Positions 1 to 9,600 of a stretch of 64,000 bases of DNA are shown piece by piece (position 1 is the first letter of the stretch; every line of letters begins with the position of its first letter). The notes beneath the pieces are model-generated. The model had not been told where the DNA came from and searched no databases. It saw only the letters and a list, made by a program, of their open reading frames with translations. The DNA is from Pseudolachnospira sp051055405 (GTDB lineage Bacteria > Bacillota > Clostridia > Lachnospirales > Lachnospiraceae): assembly GCF_051055405.1 (NCBI RefSeq), contig NZ_CP167068.1, positions 1,488,001-1,552,000 of the forward strand, read 5' to 3'. Position numbers and translations under genes: made by a program.

Positions 1-1026
1 TTCCGTCACCAAAACCAAATCCTCGATCCGGACGCCAACTTCTCCTTCCACATAGATGCCGGGCTCGATGGAAAAGATATTCCCTGGTGTTGCAAGCAGG
101 TCGCTTTGGGTGGAAACATCGCCGGGCTCATGGACTTCAAGACCGATAAAATGTCCTAGACGGTGGGTGAAATTCGGACCGTAACCGGCTTCCGTAATCA
201 AGTCGCGGGCAATCTGGTCGATACTTTTCAGGGGAACACCAGGCTTAATCGCTGCTTCTGCCGTTTCGTTGGCAGCGCGAACCGTCTGATAAATTCTGCG
301 GTGTTCTTCATTACGAATCTCACGGAAGAAAAATGTTCTGGTCATATCCGCGCAGTAAAAGTCTTTTTTGCATCCAACGTCAAAGAGCACGCAATCTCCG
401 GTTCGAAGCGGAGTATCATCCGGTTCATGATGCCCCATCGCCGCATTGGCGCCAAAACCAACCAAAGGAGCAAAAGAGAAATCATCCGCGCCGAAAGAAC
501 GGTAAATCTCTAACATCTGACCTGCAACCTGTTTTTCTGTAATCCCTTCTTTTAATAGCTTCTTAAATTCGGCCATGGCCCTGTCATTGATACGGGAAAC
601 CGCTTTCATCCATTCGATTTCCTGTTCATCCTTGCATGCCCGCGCTTCATCTATGCAATAAGAAACGTTTTCAAAAGCGGAAGCGCCGCACATGCTCATC
701 AATGGCAATAAGAAACGAGCGGGCATATTCTTATCTACGCCAAGAGGAGTTCCCGATTGGATACATTGGCTAAGTAAGGCGATCGAGTCATCCGTATCAA
801 AAAATCGTACTTTCTCTACGCCGAGATCTTCCGGTACGGTAAAAAGCTGATTGATGAATATTTTGTGATTTCCTTTCTGATTCAAGTAAAGAGCGTATAA
901 ACGTTCTCCCGGTTCAATCCATCGGCCGGTAAGATAAAAAATAGAGGCAGGATCGCAAAAGACCGCTTGCTGTAGGTGACGTTTTTCCATGGATTCTAAT
1001 ACTTTTTTCAGTCGGCTGCTGTTCAT
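1..1026 (-). CDS. M24 family Xaa-Pro peptidase (3' end outside window)
   Basis: Metallopeptidase of the pita-bread (M24B) fold, probably an Xaa-Pro dipeptidase or aminopeptidase releasing N-terminal residues next to proline; cytoplasmic because no signal peptide is seen. The start is the ATG at 1026 behind GGAGG (1033-1037). 342 codons are readable without a stop. The metal-binding motifs are in order: FDVG...DMTRTFF (two Asp), THRLGHFIGLEVHEPGD (His), FSIEPGIY (Glu) and VRIEDLVLVTE (Glu). The N-terminal creatinase-like domain occupies about the first 115 residues. Members usually have about 355-370 residues, so only the last few are missing. It is transcribed away from the DUF3798 operon. 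The family call is strong; the exact substrate is not determined. Confidence 0.9.
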   Translation of the reverse strand, partial: MNSSRLKKVLESMEKRHLQQAVFCDPASIFYLTGRWIEPGERLYALYLNQKGNHKIFINQLFTVPEDLGVEKVRFFDTDDSIALLSQCIQSGTPLGVDKNMPARFLLPLMSMCGASAFENVSYCIDEARACKDEQEIEWMKAVSRINDRAMAEFKKLLKEGITEKQVAGQMLEIYRSFGADDFSFAPLVGFGANAAMGHHEPDDTPLRTGDCVLFDVGCKKDFYCADMTRTFFFREIRNEEHRRIYQTVRAANETAEAAIKPGVPLKSIDQIARDLITEAGYGPNFTHRLGHFIGLEVHEPGDVSTQSDLLATPGNIFSIEPGIYVEGEVGVRIEDLVLVTE

Positions 1027-1115
1027 GGTATTCCTCCATATTGTTTTGAATTCACAAATCCAACACATTCTTTTTGGATCGGTTTCACAAATCTGTCACA
1101 ATTTCCCTGAATTTT

Positions 1116-1143
1116 ATTGTACTCAATTTCTGAAAAAAGTCAA
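1116..1143 (-). promoter_or_regulatory. sigma-A-type promoter for the M24 peptidase
   Basis: Read on the minus strand: TTGACT (1143-1138), a 16-nt spacer, then TACAAT (1121-1116), about 90 nt upstream of the peptidase ATG at 1026. Confidence 0.55.
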
Positions 1144-1199
1144 GTACTTTATGTGAATTGCAAAAAAAAAAAAAAGTTGTAAAGTTTTCAAAAAACTTA

Positions 1200-1228
1200 T
1201 TGATTTTTCATGGGAGGTGCTATATAAT
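1200..1228 (+). promoter_or_regulatory. sigma-A-type promoter of the DUF3798 transporter operon
   Basis: TTGATT (1200-1205), 17-nt spacer, TATAAT (1223-1228). Transcription would begin near 1235, immediately before the structured leader and about 75 nt ahead of the lipoprotein ATG at 1311. An A-rich tract (1160-1174) upstream could act as an UP element. Confidence 0.75.
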
Positions 1229-1235
1229 ACAACCA

Positions 1236-1304
1236 CACAGACTAAAGACTGAACCGCGTTCGGTTAGTTTGGAAAGATGTCTGTGAAAAAACACAGTAGG
1301 AGGG
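1236..1304 (+). ncRNA. structured 5' leader with two competing folds (candidate riboswitch or attenuator)
   Basis: Seen: an outer stem CACAGAC (1236-1242) / GTCTGTG (1279-1285) encloses an inner hairpin made of ACT (1248-1250), a bulged G, AACCG (1252-1256), loop CGTT, CGGTT (1261-1265) and AGT (1266-1268). The asymmetric internal loops are rich in A and G. The 3' strand of the outer stem can instead form CTGTG (1281-1285), six A, CACAG (1292-1296), ending two bases before the AGGAGGG ribosome binding site (1298-1304). The folds exclude each other. This resembles a translation-controlling switch for the transporter below. No known riboswitch class was recognised; function is inference. Confidence 0.5.
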
Positions 1305-1310
1305 AACTAT

Positions 1311-2537
1311 ATGAAAAAAACTCTGAGTAAATTCCTTGCGGCTGCTCTGGTAGCATCTATGTTAGCCGGCTGTGGAGGAAATGCGGCGTCCACGACGGCG
1401 GCACCCGACACCAAGGCTCCTGAGGCTACGACAGCTGCGGTAAAGCCGGATGAGACCGAGGCGCCTACCGAAGCTCCCGCGAGTACCGGAAAGGTAGCGA
1501 TCGTGACCAACACGGTTTCTCAGAATGAAGAAGAGTATCGTTCTGCAGAAAAAATGGCGGAAAAATATGGCGATCGGATTGTACATGTTACCTGGCCGGA
1601 TAACTTTATGAACGAGCAGGAGCAGATGATTACCACCGTCAGCAAACTGGCAGCGGATCCGGATGTAAAAGCGCTTGTGATCAATCAGGCCGTTCCGGGA
1701 ACGAACGCAGCGGTTGATAAGCTGAAAGAAACTCGTGACGATATCTTAGTTATTTATGGAACTCCTCAGGAGAATCCGGAAGACGTTGCTACGAGAGCCG
1801 ACCTGCTGCTGCAGCCGGATGAGCTGAGAATGGGACCTGCCATGATCGAGCAGGCGGCCAAATTAGGCGCGAAGACCTTCGTTCATTATTCCTTCCCGAG
1901 ACATATGGCTCAGGTGCTTCTTTCTTCTCGTCGTGACCTGATGAAGGAAAAATGCAAGGAAATGAATATCGAGTTCGTCGATGCGACGGCTCCCGACCCG
2001 ACCGGTGATTCCGGAACGACTGGCGCTCAGCAGTTCATTTTGGAAGATGTTCCGAAGATGGTAGCTCAGTATGGCGCGGATACGGCGTTCTTCTCCACCA
2101 ACTGTGCAATGCAGGTTCCGCTGATCAAGGCTTGCGTAGATGCGAAAGCGATTTATCCTCAGCCTTGCTGCCCGTCCCCTTATCATGGATATCCCGCTGC
2201 TCTTGGTTTAGTATCGGAAGATGCTTCCGCTGCTGAGATCGATGTAAAGGATATCGTAGACCAGACGACAAAGGTTCTGGAAGAGAAGGGCGTTCTGGGA
2301 AGATTCTCCACATGGCCGGTTCCGGTTTCCATGATGATCACCGTTGCTGGAACGGAATATGCGTTCCAGTGGATGGATGGAAAGACTGGCGACAGCCTGA
2401 ATCTGGATGTTTTGAAGGCGGAGATGGAAGAGTACGCAGGAATGTCTGTAACTCTGAATCCTTATACCGATGATGCAGGAAAAGTTTACGATAATTATCA
2501 GTTTATTATGATGGATTACATGATCTATGGTGAATAA
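1311..2537 (+). CDS. DUF3798-type substrate-binding lipoprotein of an ABC transporter
   Basis: Extracytoplasmic solute-binding protein tethered to the membrane by a lipid. Residues 1-21 form a lipoprotein signal ending in the lipobox LAGC (Cys 21), followed by a Thr/Ala/Pro/Glu-rich linker to about residue 58. From about residue 60 the chain (VAIVTNTVSQNEEEY..., later TWPDNF and VINQAVPG) resembles periplasmic-binding folds of the DUF3798 family, whose ligand is unknown to me. It is the first gene of an operon with an ATPase and two permeases, the layout of Bmp/simple-sugar importers. Its ATG follows AGGAGGG. A strong hairpin follows the stop, which would give the binding protein more stable or more abundant mRNA than the membrane subunits. 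Confidence 0.85.
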   Translation: MKKTLSKFLAAALVASMLAGCGGNAASTTAAPDTKAPEATTAAVKPDETEAPTEAPASTGKVAIVTNTVSQNEEEYRSAEKMAEKYGDRIVHVTWPDNFMNEQEQMITTVSKLAADPDVKALVINQAVPGTNAAVDKLKETRDDILVIYGTPQENPEDVATRADLLLQPDELRMGPAMIEQAAKLGAKTFVHYSFPRHMAQVLLSSRRDLMKEKCKEMNIEFVDATAPDPTGDSGTTGAQQFILEDVPKMVAQYGADTAFFSTNCAMQVPLIKACVDAKAIYPQPCCPSPYHGYPAALGLVSEDASAAEIDVKDIVDQTTKVLEEKGVLGRFSTWPVPVSMMITVAGTEYAFQWMDGKTGDSLNLDVLKAEMEEYAGMSVTLNPYTDDAGKVYDNYQFIMMDYMIYGE

Positions 2538-2573
2538 TCAAAACTGATAACTTGAATTGACAACCCCGTCTCC

Positions 2574-2606
2574 GGGGGCATGAGATCCCCTTTTTCTCAT
2601 GCCCCC
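2574..2606 (+). other. intercistronic hairpin after the binding-protein gene
   Basis: Perfect 12-bp stem GGGGGCATGAGA (2574-2585) / TCTCATGCCCCC (2595-2606) with a 9-nt loop. The following sequence ACTTTATAAA is not a T-tract, so full termination is unlikely. Such hairpins commonly stabilise the upstream mRNA or attenuate read-through into the ATPase gene. Confidence 0.7.
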
Positions 2607-2633
2607 ACTTTATAAATTGAGAGGAGAGAGAGT

Positions 2634-4232
2634 TTGAGCGAAAATCTTCTGGAATTTAAACACGTGTCAAAATCTTACTCGGGCAATCAAGTACTAAAAG
2701 ATATCAATTTGGCGATAAAGCCGGGTGAGATCCATGCTCTCATTGGAGAGAATGGCGCGGGAAAATCTACATTGATGAATATTCTTTTTGGTATGCCGTG
2801 TATTCACGAAACGGGAGGTTTTGAGGGCAGCGTTGAGATCAATGGAGAGGAAGTAAACATCAAATCTCCCCATGAAGCGATGCTGCAGGGGATCGGTATG
2901 GTTCATCAGGAATTCATGTTGATTCCCGGATTTTCCATCACGGAAAACGTAAAACTGAATCGGGAAATTACAAAGCCAAACCTTGTTAGTCGGATTTTTG
3001 GGAAGGATCTGCAGAGTTTGGATTACAAAAAAATGAATGCCGACACTACTACGGCACTGGCGACTTTGGATATGGATATCGATGCTTTTATCGAAGTCGC
3101 GGGCCTTCCTGTAGGTCACAAACAATTTATTGAAATTGCAAGAGAGATCGACAAAGAAGGAATTCGAATTTTAGTATTTGATGAACCGACCGCTGTTTTG
3201 GCGGATGAAGAAGCGCAAAATCTTTTAAAAGCGATTCGCCGTCTGGCCGACAGTGGAATTGGCATTATCTTTATCAGCCACCGGTTAAATGAAATTGTAC
3301 AGGTTGCGGATAATGTAACGGTTCTGCGAGATGGAGCGCATGTAGTCACCAAACCGATAGCAGAGACAAACGCAGTCGAGATCGCCCGTTATATGATCGG
3401 ACGGGATGTTACCATCGAGCGTGTGCACGATGCGGAAAGAAGCATTTCGGATGAGGTGATTTTGGACATACAAGATCTTTTCGTCAATATGCCGGGAGAA
3501 CAGGTAAAGGGCATTGATTTATCGGTACATAAAGGAGAGATCCTGGGAATCGGAGGTCTGGCCGGACAGGGAAAGTTGGGAATCGCCAACGGACTGATGG
3601 GAATTTATCCGGCGAAAGGTACCGTGACCTTTAACGGCAAGCCTCTTACCTTATGCGACCCCAAAAAATCAATTGTAGCGGGGCTTGGCTTTGTCAGTGA
3701 AGACCGGAAGGGCGTAGGCCTGCTCTTGGATGAGTCCATTGAGCTAAACGTTGTCTTTACGGCAATGCAGCTCCACGATGAATTTTTAACAGGTTTTGGT
3801 CCGTTTCGTTTTAAGGCTTCCAAACAAATCCGGGAGCATGCGAACAAAATGATTAAAGATCTGGATATTCGCTGTACCTCGTCTCTGCAGACGGCAGGAA
3901 GCTTGAGCGGCGGAAATCAGCAGAAGGTTTGTATCGCGAGAGCGCTGACGCAAAAGCCGACGCTGCTGCTGATATCGGAACCGACGCGAGGAATCGATAT
4001 CGGTGCGAAAAAATTGGTTTTGGATTTGTTGAAACAACTGAATGAGGAATTGGGAATGACAATCGTCATGACCTCTTCAGAATTGGCGGAATTACGCAGT
4101 ATTTGTGATCAAATTGCCATTGTCTGCGATGGTAAGATTGCAGGTATGCTCAAACCGGAGGCTCCGGATGAGGAATTCGGTTTGCTGATGTCCGGCAGTG
4201 ATATCCCGACGGAAGAGGAGGTACAGAAATGA
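2634..4232 (+). CDS. simple-sugar/nucleoside-type ABC transporter ATPase (two ABC domains)
   Basis: Cytoplasmic energising subunit, an RbsA/NupA-like tandem ATPase of about 530 residues. The N-terminal half has Walker A GENGAGKST and Walker B VFDEPTAVL, but its signature is the non-canonical LPVGHKQ. The C-terminal half has a degenerate Walker A (GLAGQGKLG), a good signature LSGGNQQ and ISEPTRGID; catalytic asymmetry of this kind is usual in the family. Translation starts at a TTG (2634) behind a GAGGAGAGAG ribosome binding site. The ATGA overlap with the first permease implies translational coupling. Substrate unknown. Confidence 0.92.
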   Translation: MSENLLEFKHVSKSYSGNQVLKDINLAIKPGEIHALIGENGAGKSTLMNILFGMPCIHETGGFEGSVEINGEEVNIKSPHEAMLQGIGMVHQEFMLIPGFSITENVKLNREITKPNLVSRIFGKDLQSLDYKKMNADTTTALATLDMDIDAFIEVAGLPVGHKQFIEIAREIDKEGIRILVFDEPTAVLADEEAQNLLKAIRRLADSGIGIIFISHRLNEIVQVADNVTVLRDGAHVVTKPIAETNAVEIARYMIGRDVTIERVHDAERSISDEVILDIQDLFVNMPGEQVKGIDLSVHKGEILGIGGLAGQGKLGIANGLMGIYPAKGTVTFNGKPLTLCDPKKSIVAGLGFVSEDRKGVGLLLDESIELNVVFTAMQLHDEFLTGFGPFRFKASKQIREHANKMIKDLDIRCTSSLQTAGSLSGGNQQKVCIARALTQKPTLLLISEPTRGIDIGAKKLVLDLLKQLNEELGMTIVMTSSELAELRSICDQIAIVCDGKIAGMLKPEAPDEEFGLLMSGSDIPTEEEVQK

Positions 4233-5272
4233 AAAAAGCGATACAAAATATCGGTCTTCCGACTTTTATCATCTGCGCTTTTTGGATTTTAATTCTGGTG
4301 GTTGGCTTCTTTTGTGATTTGTCCGTTCCCACTTTGTTAAGCGATACGTTGAAACGGGCTGGTATGAATGGCATTTTGGTTTTGGCGATGCTTCCGTCGA
4401 TCCAGTCTGGAACGGGACCGAACTTTGCCCTCCCGGTAGGTATTGTCTGTGGACTGTTCGCACTTGTCTGCAGCATTGAATTTGGGTTTACCGGATGGGC
4501 CTGGTTCTTTGTTTCCATTCTTCTTGCTACTGCTTTAGCTATCGTTGTGGGTTATCTGTATGGAAAGTTGATCAATGCGGTAAAAGGGTCGGAGATGACG
4601 ATCGCTACTTATACCGGATTTTCCATCGTTGCCTTTATGTGTCTGCTGTGGCTGATGATTCCATTTACCAGTCCGAACATGGGATGGTTTATCGGTCAGG
4701 GATTGCGGGAAACCATTCAGTTGGATGTTATTGACGCTGCTCAAATCTTGAATAACCTTTGGGCTATTCAGATTGGACCGGACTTTACGATTCCCACTGG
4801 AATGATTTTATTCTTCCTGCTGTTCTGTTTCATTATTTGGCTCTTCTTCCGTTCCAAACGGGGAATCGCGATATCGGCAGTGGGATCCAGCAATGAATTT
4901 GCGCAGGCTTCCGGTATCAGCATCAATAAAAACCGTGTGTTTGCCAATATTCTTACGACTGTTCTAGGTGCGATCGGAATCGTCGTGTATTCTCAAAGCT
5001 ATGGCTATGCGCAGTTGTATTCCGGCCCGTTGATGATGGCGTTCCCTGCAGTGGCGGCAGTTCTGATCGGCGGAGCGACGGCCATGCGCGGAAAAGTCAT
5101 GCATGTTATTATTGGCGTCGTCCTTTTTCAAGGTCTTTTGACTGCTGCGCTTCCGGTGGCGAATAAGGTATTTGCCGGAACCGACTTGTCAGAGGTTTTA
5201 CGTATGGTGATCCAAAACGGGATTATCCTCTATGCGTTGACGCAGGTGAAGAAGGGAGGCTCCAAAGGATGA
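4229..5272 (+). CDS. ABC transporter permease, RbsC/BPD_transp_2 type (subunit 1)
   Basis: Polytopic membrane permease of 347 residues with about eight to ten hydrophobic segments. The family hallmark ATGFSIVAF/GSSNEFAQASGI region (conserved G.N..AA..SGI in relatives) lies near residues 225-240, followed by the glycine-rich end LIGGATAMRG. It overlaps the ATPase stop and the next permease start by 4 nt on each side. Together with 5269-6546 it should form the heterodimeric membrane channel of the DUF3798 transporter. The family is confident; import rather than export is inferred from the binding protein. Confidence 0.9.
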   Translation: MKKAIQNIGLPTFIICAFWILILVVGFFCDLSVPTLLSDTLKRAGMNGILVLAMLPSIQSGTGPNFALPVGIVCGLFALVCSIEFGFTGWAWFFVSILLATALAIVVGYLYGKLINAVKGSEMTIATYTGFSIVAFMCLLWLMIPFTSPNMGWFIGQGLRETIQLDVIDAAQILNNLWAIQIGPDFTIPTGMILFFLLFCFIIWLFFRSKRGIAISAVGSSNEFAQASGISINKNRVFANILTTVLGAIGIVVYSQSYGYAQLYSGPLMMAFPAVAAVLIGGATAMRGKVMHVIIGVVLFQGLLTAALPVANKVFAGTDLSEVLRMVIQNGIILYALTQVKKGGSKG

Positions 5273-6546
5273 AAAAGGATTCTATGCTGCGCACTGTGGG
5301 TAAATGGGCAGGCGACAATGTCGTAATGCTGATCTTTCTGGCGTTTACCCTGGTAGGCCTTCTGGTATCTGATGTGACGCTTGGTTGGTTTTTCAGTGAA
5401 TTGACCGGCAGAATGTATCGGAACTGTTTTCTTGTTCTTTCCCTGATCATTCCTGTTATTGCTGGTTTGGGATTGAACTTTGGTATTGTAGTCGGCGCGA
5501 TGGCCGGACAGCTCGCGATCATCTTTGTCCGTTTCTTCGGATGGGGCGGAATCGGTGGCTTGCTATTGGCAGTACTTGTTTCTACGCCGCTTGCGATCCT
5601 GTTTGGCTGGATGACCGGAAAACTCTATAACAAAACCCGCGGACAGGAAATGATTGCCAGCTTGATTGTGGGATACTTTGCCAATGGTTTGTATCAGTTC
5701 CTTCTGCTGTTCGTGATCGGCGTTGTGATTAAAGTACCCAGTGATCATCCGCTGATTAAGCCGGATGGCGTTGGAATCCGTTCGACTGTAGATTTGGGAA
5801 TGGCGGATGCCGGCGGTTTGAAGTATGCTTTGGACGATCTGGGAAGAATTCCCTTTGTTACGGCGATCATCATTATGGCCAGTGTGATTCTGCTTCTTTT
5901 GGTGTTGCGTCAGGTTCGCCAGCAGAAGATGGGAAGAGCACAGCAAAAGTCTCCGATTGTGATTTTCAATATGGCTTGCTGCATTTTGGTCATTGGAATT
6001 GGAATTCACGCTATGGTAACCAACTCCAGTTTGATGATGGTCAGCAAGGTTCCCGTTGGCATTTTGGTACTTATCGTCCTTCTGTGCGTCTTCATCGAAG
6101 GGTTGATGAAAACGAAGCTGGGACAGGATTTCAAGAGCGTGGGTCAGAGCCAGCATATCGCGGAAGTATCCGGCGTGGATGTAGACCGGAAACGTATCAT
6201 TGCCGTTATTATTTCTACGGTGATGGCTGCCTGGGGACAGATTATTTTCCTGCAGAACGTAGGTACGCTAAACGTTTACAATGCTCATTCGCAGGTGGGA
6301 ATGTTTGCCGTTGCTTCGATTTTGGTAGGCGGTGCTTCCACATCGAAAGCAACCGTAAAGCAAGCGCTTTTGGGAACCATACTTTTCAACGCCATGTTCA
6401 TTATGTCTCCGGAAATTGGAAGCGCGGTGTTCGGCCAGGCGCTGCTCGGAGAGTATTTCCGTACCTTTATGGTATATGGCGTTATTGGTTTGGCTCTTGG
6501 ACTTTACGTTTGGAAATCCAATAAGAAAAATAAACTTACGATTTAA
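5269..6546 (+). CDS. ABC transporter permease, RbsC/BPD_transp_2 type (subunit 2)
   Basis: Second permease, 425 residues, longer than its partner because of an insert of about 80 residues in the middle (residues about 150-260, including the charged stretch RQVRQQKMGRAQQKS). It retains the signature region SVGQSQHIAEVSGVDVDRKR and the final LVGGASTSKATV block. It starts inside the stop of the upstream permease (ATGA). The two dissimilar permeases fit the YufP/YufQ-like pattern of nucleoside-type transporters, but DUF3798 proteins differ from Bmp proteins, so the cargo stays open. Confidence 0.9.
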   Translation: MKKDSMLRTVGKWAGDNVVMLIFLAFTLVGLLVSDVTLGWFFSELTGRMYRNCFLVLSLIIPVIAGLGLNFGIVVGAMAGQLAIIFVRFFGWGGIGGLLLAVLVSTPLAILFGWMTGKLYNKTRGQEMIASLIVGYFANGLYQFLLLFVIGVVIKVPSDHPLIKPDGVGIRSTVDLGMADAGGLKYALDDLGRIPFVTAIIIMASVILLLLVLRQVRQQKMGRAQQKSPIVIFNMACCILVIGIGIHAMVTNSSLMMVSKVPVGILVLIVLLCVFIEGLMKTKLGQDFKSVGQSQHIAEVSGVDVDRKRIIAVIISTVMAAWGQIIFLQNVGTLNVYNAHSQVGMFAVASILVGGASTSKATVKQALLGTILFNAMFIMSPEIGSAVFGQALLGEYFRTFMVYGVIGLALGLYVWKSNKKNKLTI

Positions 6547-6584
6547 AAAGATGTTTGTTGTGCAAGCTGCGCGACAGCGGCGCG

Positions 6585-6605
6585 GAATTTCGCGAAGCGA
6601 AATTC
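6585..6605 (+). other. intercistronic hairpin between transporter and surface protease
   Basis: GAATTTCGC (6585-6593), loop GAA, GCGAAATTC (6597-6605): a 9-bp perfect stem with no T-tract after it. No convincing promoter lies in the 113-nt gap before the next gene, so the surface protease may share the transporter transcript. Confidence 0.5.
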
Positions 6606-6659
6606 TCCTTCATTCCAGTGGTAGTAAAAAAACTATAAATAAAAAAAAGGAGAAGATGT

Positions 6660-9600
6660 ATGAAACACAAACACAAACGTCTATGGGCACTATTCATGGC
6701 TGTTTTGATGTTAATGAGCACCATGGCATCAGGACTTGTCTATGCGTCTCCCGTGGAAGATCTTCCCGCTGATTCACAGGCGGAAAGCACTTTGCCGGAA
6801 GATGATGCAGAAACGCCAGAAGTACCCGAAGCTTCGTCGGAAGAGGCAACAGAGCCTTCTAACGAGACAGAAGTCCCTACAAGTGCAGTGACAGATGAGC
6901 CGTCCGGCGAAACGACTGCGCAGGAACCCTCTTCGGCAACAGGCGAAGCTGAGCAACCGGAGAGTACCGAGTCTTTGGAGATTGAGAACGTGGAAGGTTT
7001 GGAAAATCCGGACCTGAGCGCAGCTCCGGCCAACGGCGATGTGGATTATGTCCATATCATCACCGATGAGTACATCGAAGTAGGTTTTACGAAAAATGTT
7101 ACCATCACGGGAAAAGAAGACTTTACCGTGAAGATCGGCGATAAAGAGGTCGATTTCTCTTACCAGGCATATTTCAACAACATGGCGACGTTAAAGCTGG
7201 CGGAGCCGTTGAAGGATGCGGAGAATACCAGTAACCTTTCTGTAACGGTCGTAGATGCGGCCCAGACGGAAACGGCGACCTACGAGCCTTTCTACACCAT
7301 CAAAAATCAGGGTACAAAGTCCAAGATTTGGGTATATGGAAATGATAACTCCGATACGGATGCTACTTACGGAACTGCCAGAGACGCTGAATACGTGATT
7401 CAGTACTGTGCGGAAGGCATTAATAAGATGGTAGGCCGTTCGGATTTCCTGACCCTGGCCGCTTCCAACAGCAACTTGAGAGTTGTAGTAGTCGGCGCGG
7501 ATCAGAGCGTATACAGCGTGCCTGAATACCGTCACCTGTACAATGCGGATGACGCGGCTACCCGTGTGACCATCCCTGGAACGAGAGAGCTTCCGCTCAT
7601 CGTTACGACTGCAGAAGACGTGATGCGTGTAAAGAGCGCGAACGATAATACTTTCCGAATGGTTTATGATTTTGCGAAGCTGTTCTGGGAACTGGGCGTT
7701 GTAGACGGCTGGCCGGATTTCGCCCTCAGCCTTTATGACGACGAGGATACCTACAATTATGTAGCTCATCTGGAAGAGGCCTACAATGCGGCCAAAGCAG
7801 CCAATCTGTGGCCGGGCACCAAGATGATGGAGAGCCTGGAAGAGTACTTTGCTTATGCGACCATGGTGTGGTATGAGACCTTACCGGAGTCGTCCAATGG
7901 AACCTGGCAGCGGGAAGCATTCCCGGTCAACACCCGTGCGGAACTGTCTGAGTACGACGAGCTGCTGTACGGCACGTTAGTTGAGATTTACGGCGAATTC
8001 GAATTCTTCTCCGGATATCGTGAGCAGAACACCAGCACAAAGGATTCTGAGCTGGCCCAAAACTTCCCTTGGTATAAGCACAGCCAGGTGGATAACTACG
8101 GCATCGATGGAAAGGCATATGCTCCTCTTCATGTGGTAGAGACCAACCTGATTTCGGCAAACCAGATCGAATTGGTATTTAACCGTGAGATCCGGGATCT
8201 GGATGCTCTGCGTCTGGATGCGGACTGGTCGATCGAGTGGACCGATAAAGATGGAAACACCACTACTTACACGAAAGATCAGATTACCCGTCAGTTCTAT
8301 CAGTGGAAGACTTTGACGCTGCAGGTTCGCGGAGCCAAGTGGTACGATGGCTTTATCGGAACTGACGTAAAGGGCTTCACTGAGGCGGAAGTAGCTCCGG
8401 AAAATCGGGCAAATAAGCCTTGGTTTGACAATGGATATGCCCGTTCTTCGAATCCGACTAGAGATGGAAAGATTGCCGTTGGTCCGGAAACTTACGCAAA
8501 ATATAAGGATACGGACAGCCGTTTAGTAGAAGCGGATCCGATCACCGTAACCGCTAGTCCGAGCGCACTGGAAAAAGGTGCCTATGTCAGCGTAAACGAG
8601 GGTACCCTGGCTGGAAGCATTAACGGAAGCCTGAAGGTCAGCGTTGGCGGCGATGACGTAAAAGACTGGGCAGACAACGCACTGGGAGCAAAGACCTATA
8701 ACGTGGTATTTAAGCCTTGGCTGGGCCAGGTTATGAGAAGCCCGATCGGCGGCGTCTATGTATACGGCGATAACTTTGTAAAGAAATCCTCCTTGGAAGT
8801 AGCTTGTAACTATATCGACATGATCCTTTCCAACCCGACGGATCAGCTGGGTCAGCGTCTCTGCGACGGCTTGGTTTATGCCGGCGGCGGACTGGAGATC
8901 ATGAGCTACAAACATCACGCTTACATGATGCCTGGAAAGAGAAACACCTACGGCGCTCAGAACCATCACTATCTGTACGTAGAAGGCTTTGGCGGCGGTG
9001 TAGCTCAGACTACAGAATTTAACGTACTGCGTGACTACACCTTTACCAGATATGACAATGAATTCATCCTGGGTCATGAGTTTGGCCACAGCATCGACCT
9101 GACCGGTATGCCTTACTTTACCGATCTGAGCTATGAGCTGCTTGAGACCTATCGGCAGCAGGTAACGGAAAAAGATCTGTGGAACAATGGCGGAGCTTCT
9201 TATGCCGGAAGCAACAAGGAAGAATATTTCGCTTCCCTGAGCAATATCTGGCACGGAACTATGCGTGAGTCTACCGACGGCTCCAACAACGGCACTTGGC
9301 TTTCCATCAATACGAGAGAAGAGCTGTACCGTTATGACCGCGGCGGATACGACTTCATGAAGAAGGTATATTATAACCCTGAGAAGGGAACGGGCCTGAC
9401 CGGAACCCTGGAAGATGGAAGAGATCTTGCACATCCGGATTATGCTGACGATGAGATCATCAAGTGGGGCTGCACCTTCCCGGCTACCTTGCTGAATGAC
9501 GATACGCATACTTATAAGTGGATTTCCTGGTCCACGGCGAACCAGTGGGATGTCAACGACGATCATACACCGGGAAGCGGAATCCGTTATGGTGAGCATC

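Noticed and set aside
5563..6156. 197-codon minus-strand frame inside the second permease gene
   Set aside because: Gln/His/Asn-rich translation typical of the complement of membrane-protein codons; no ribosome binding site.
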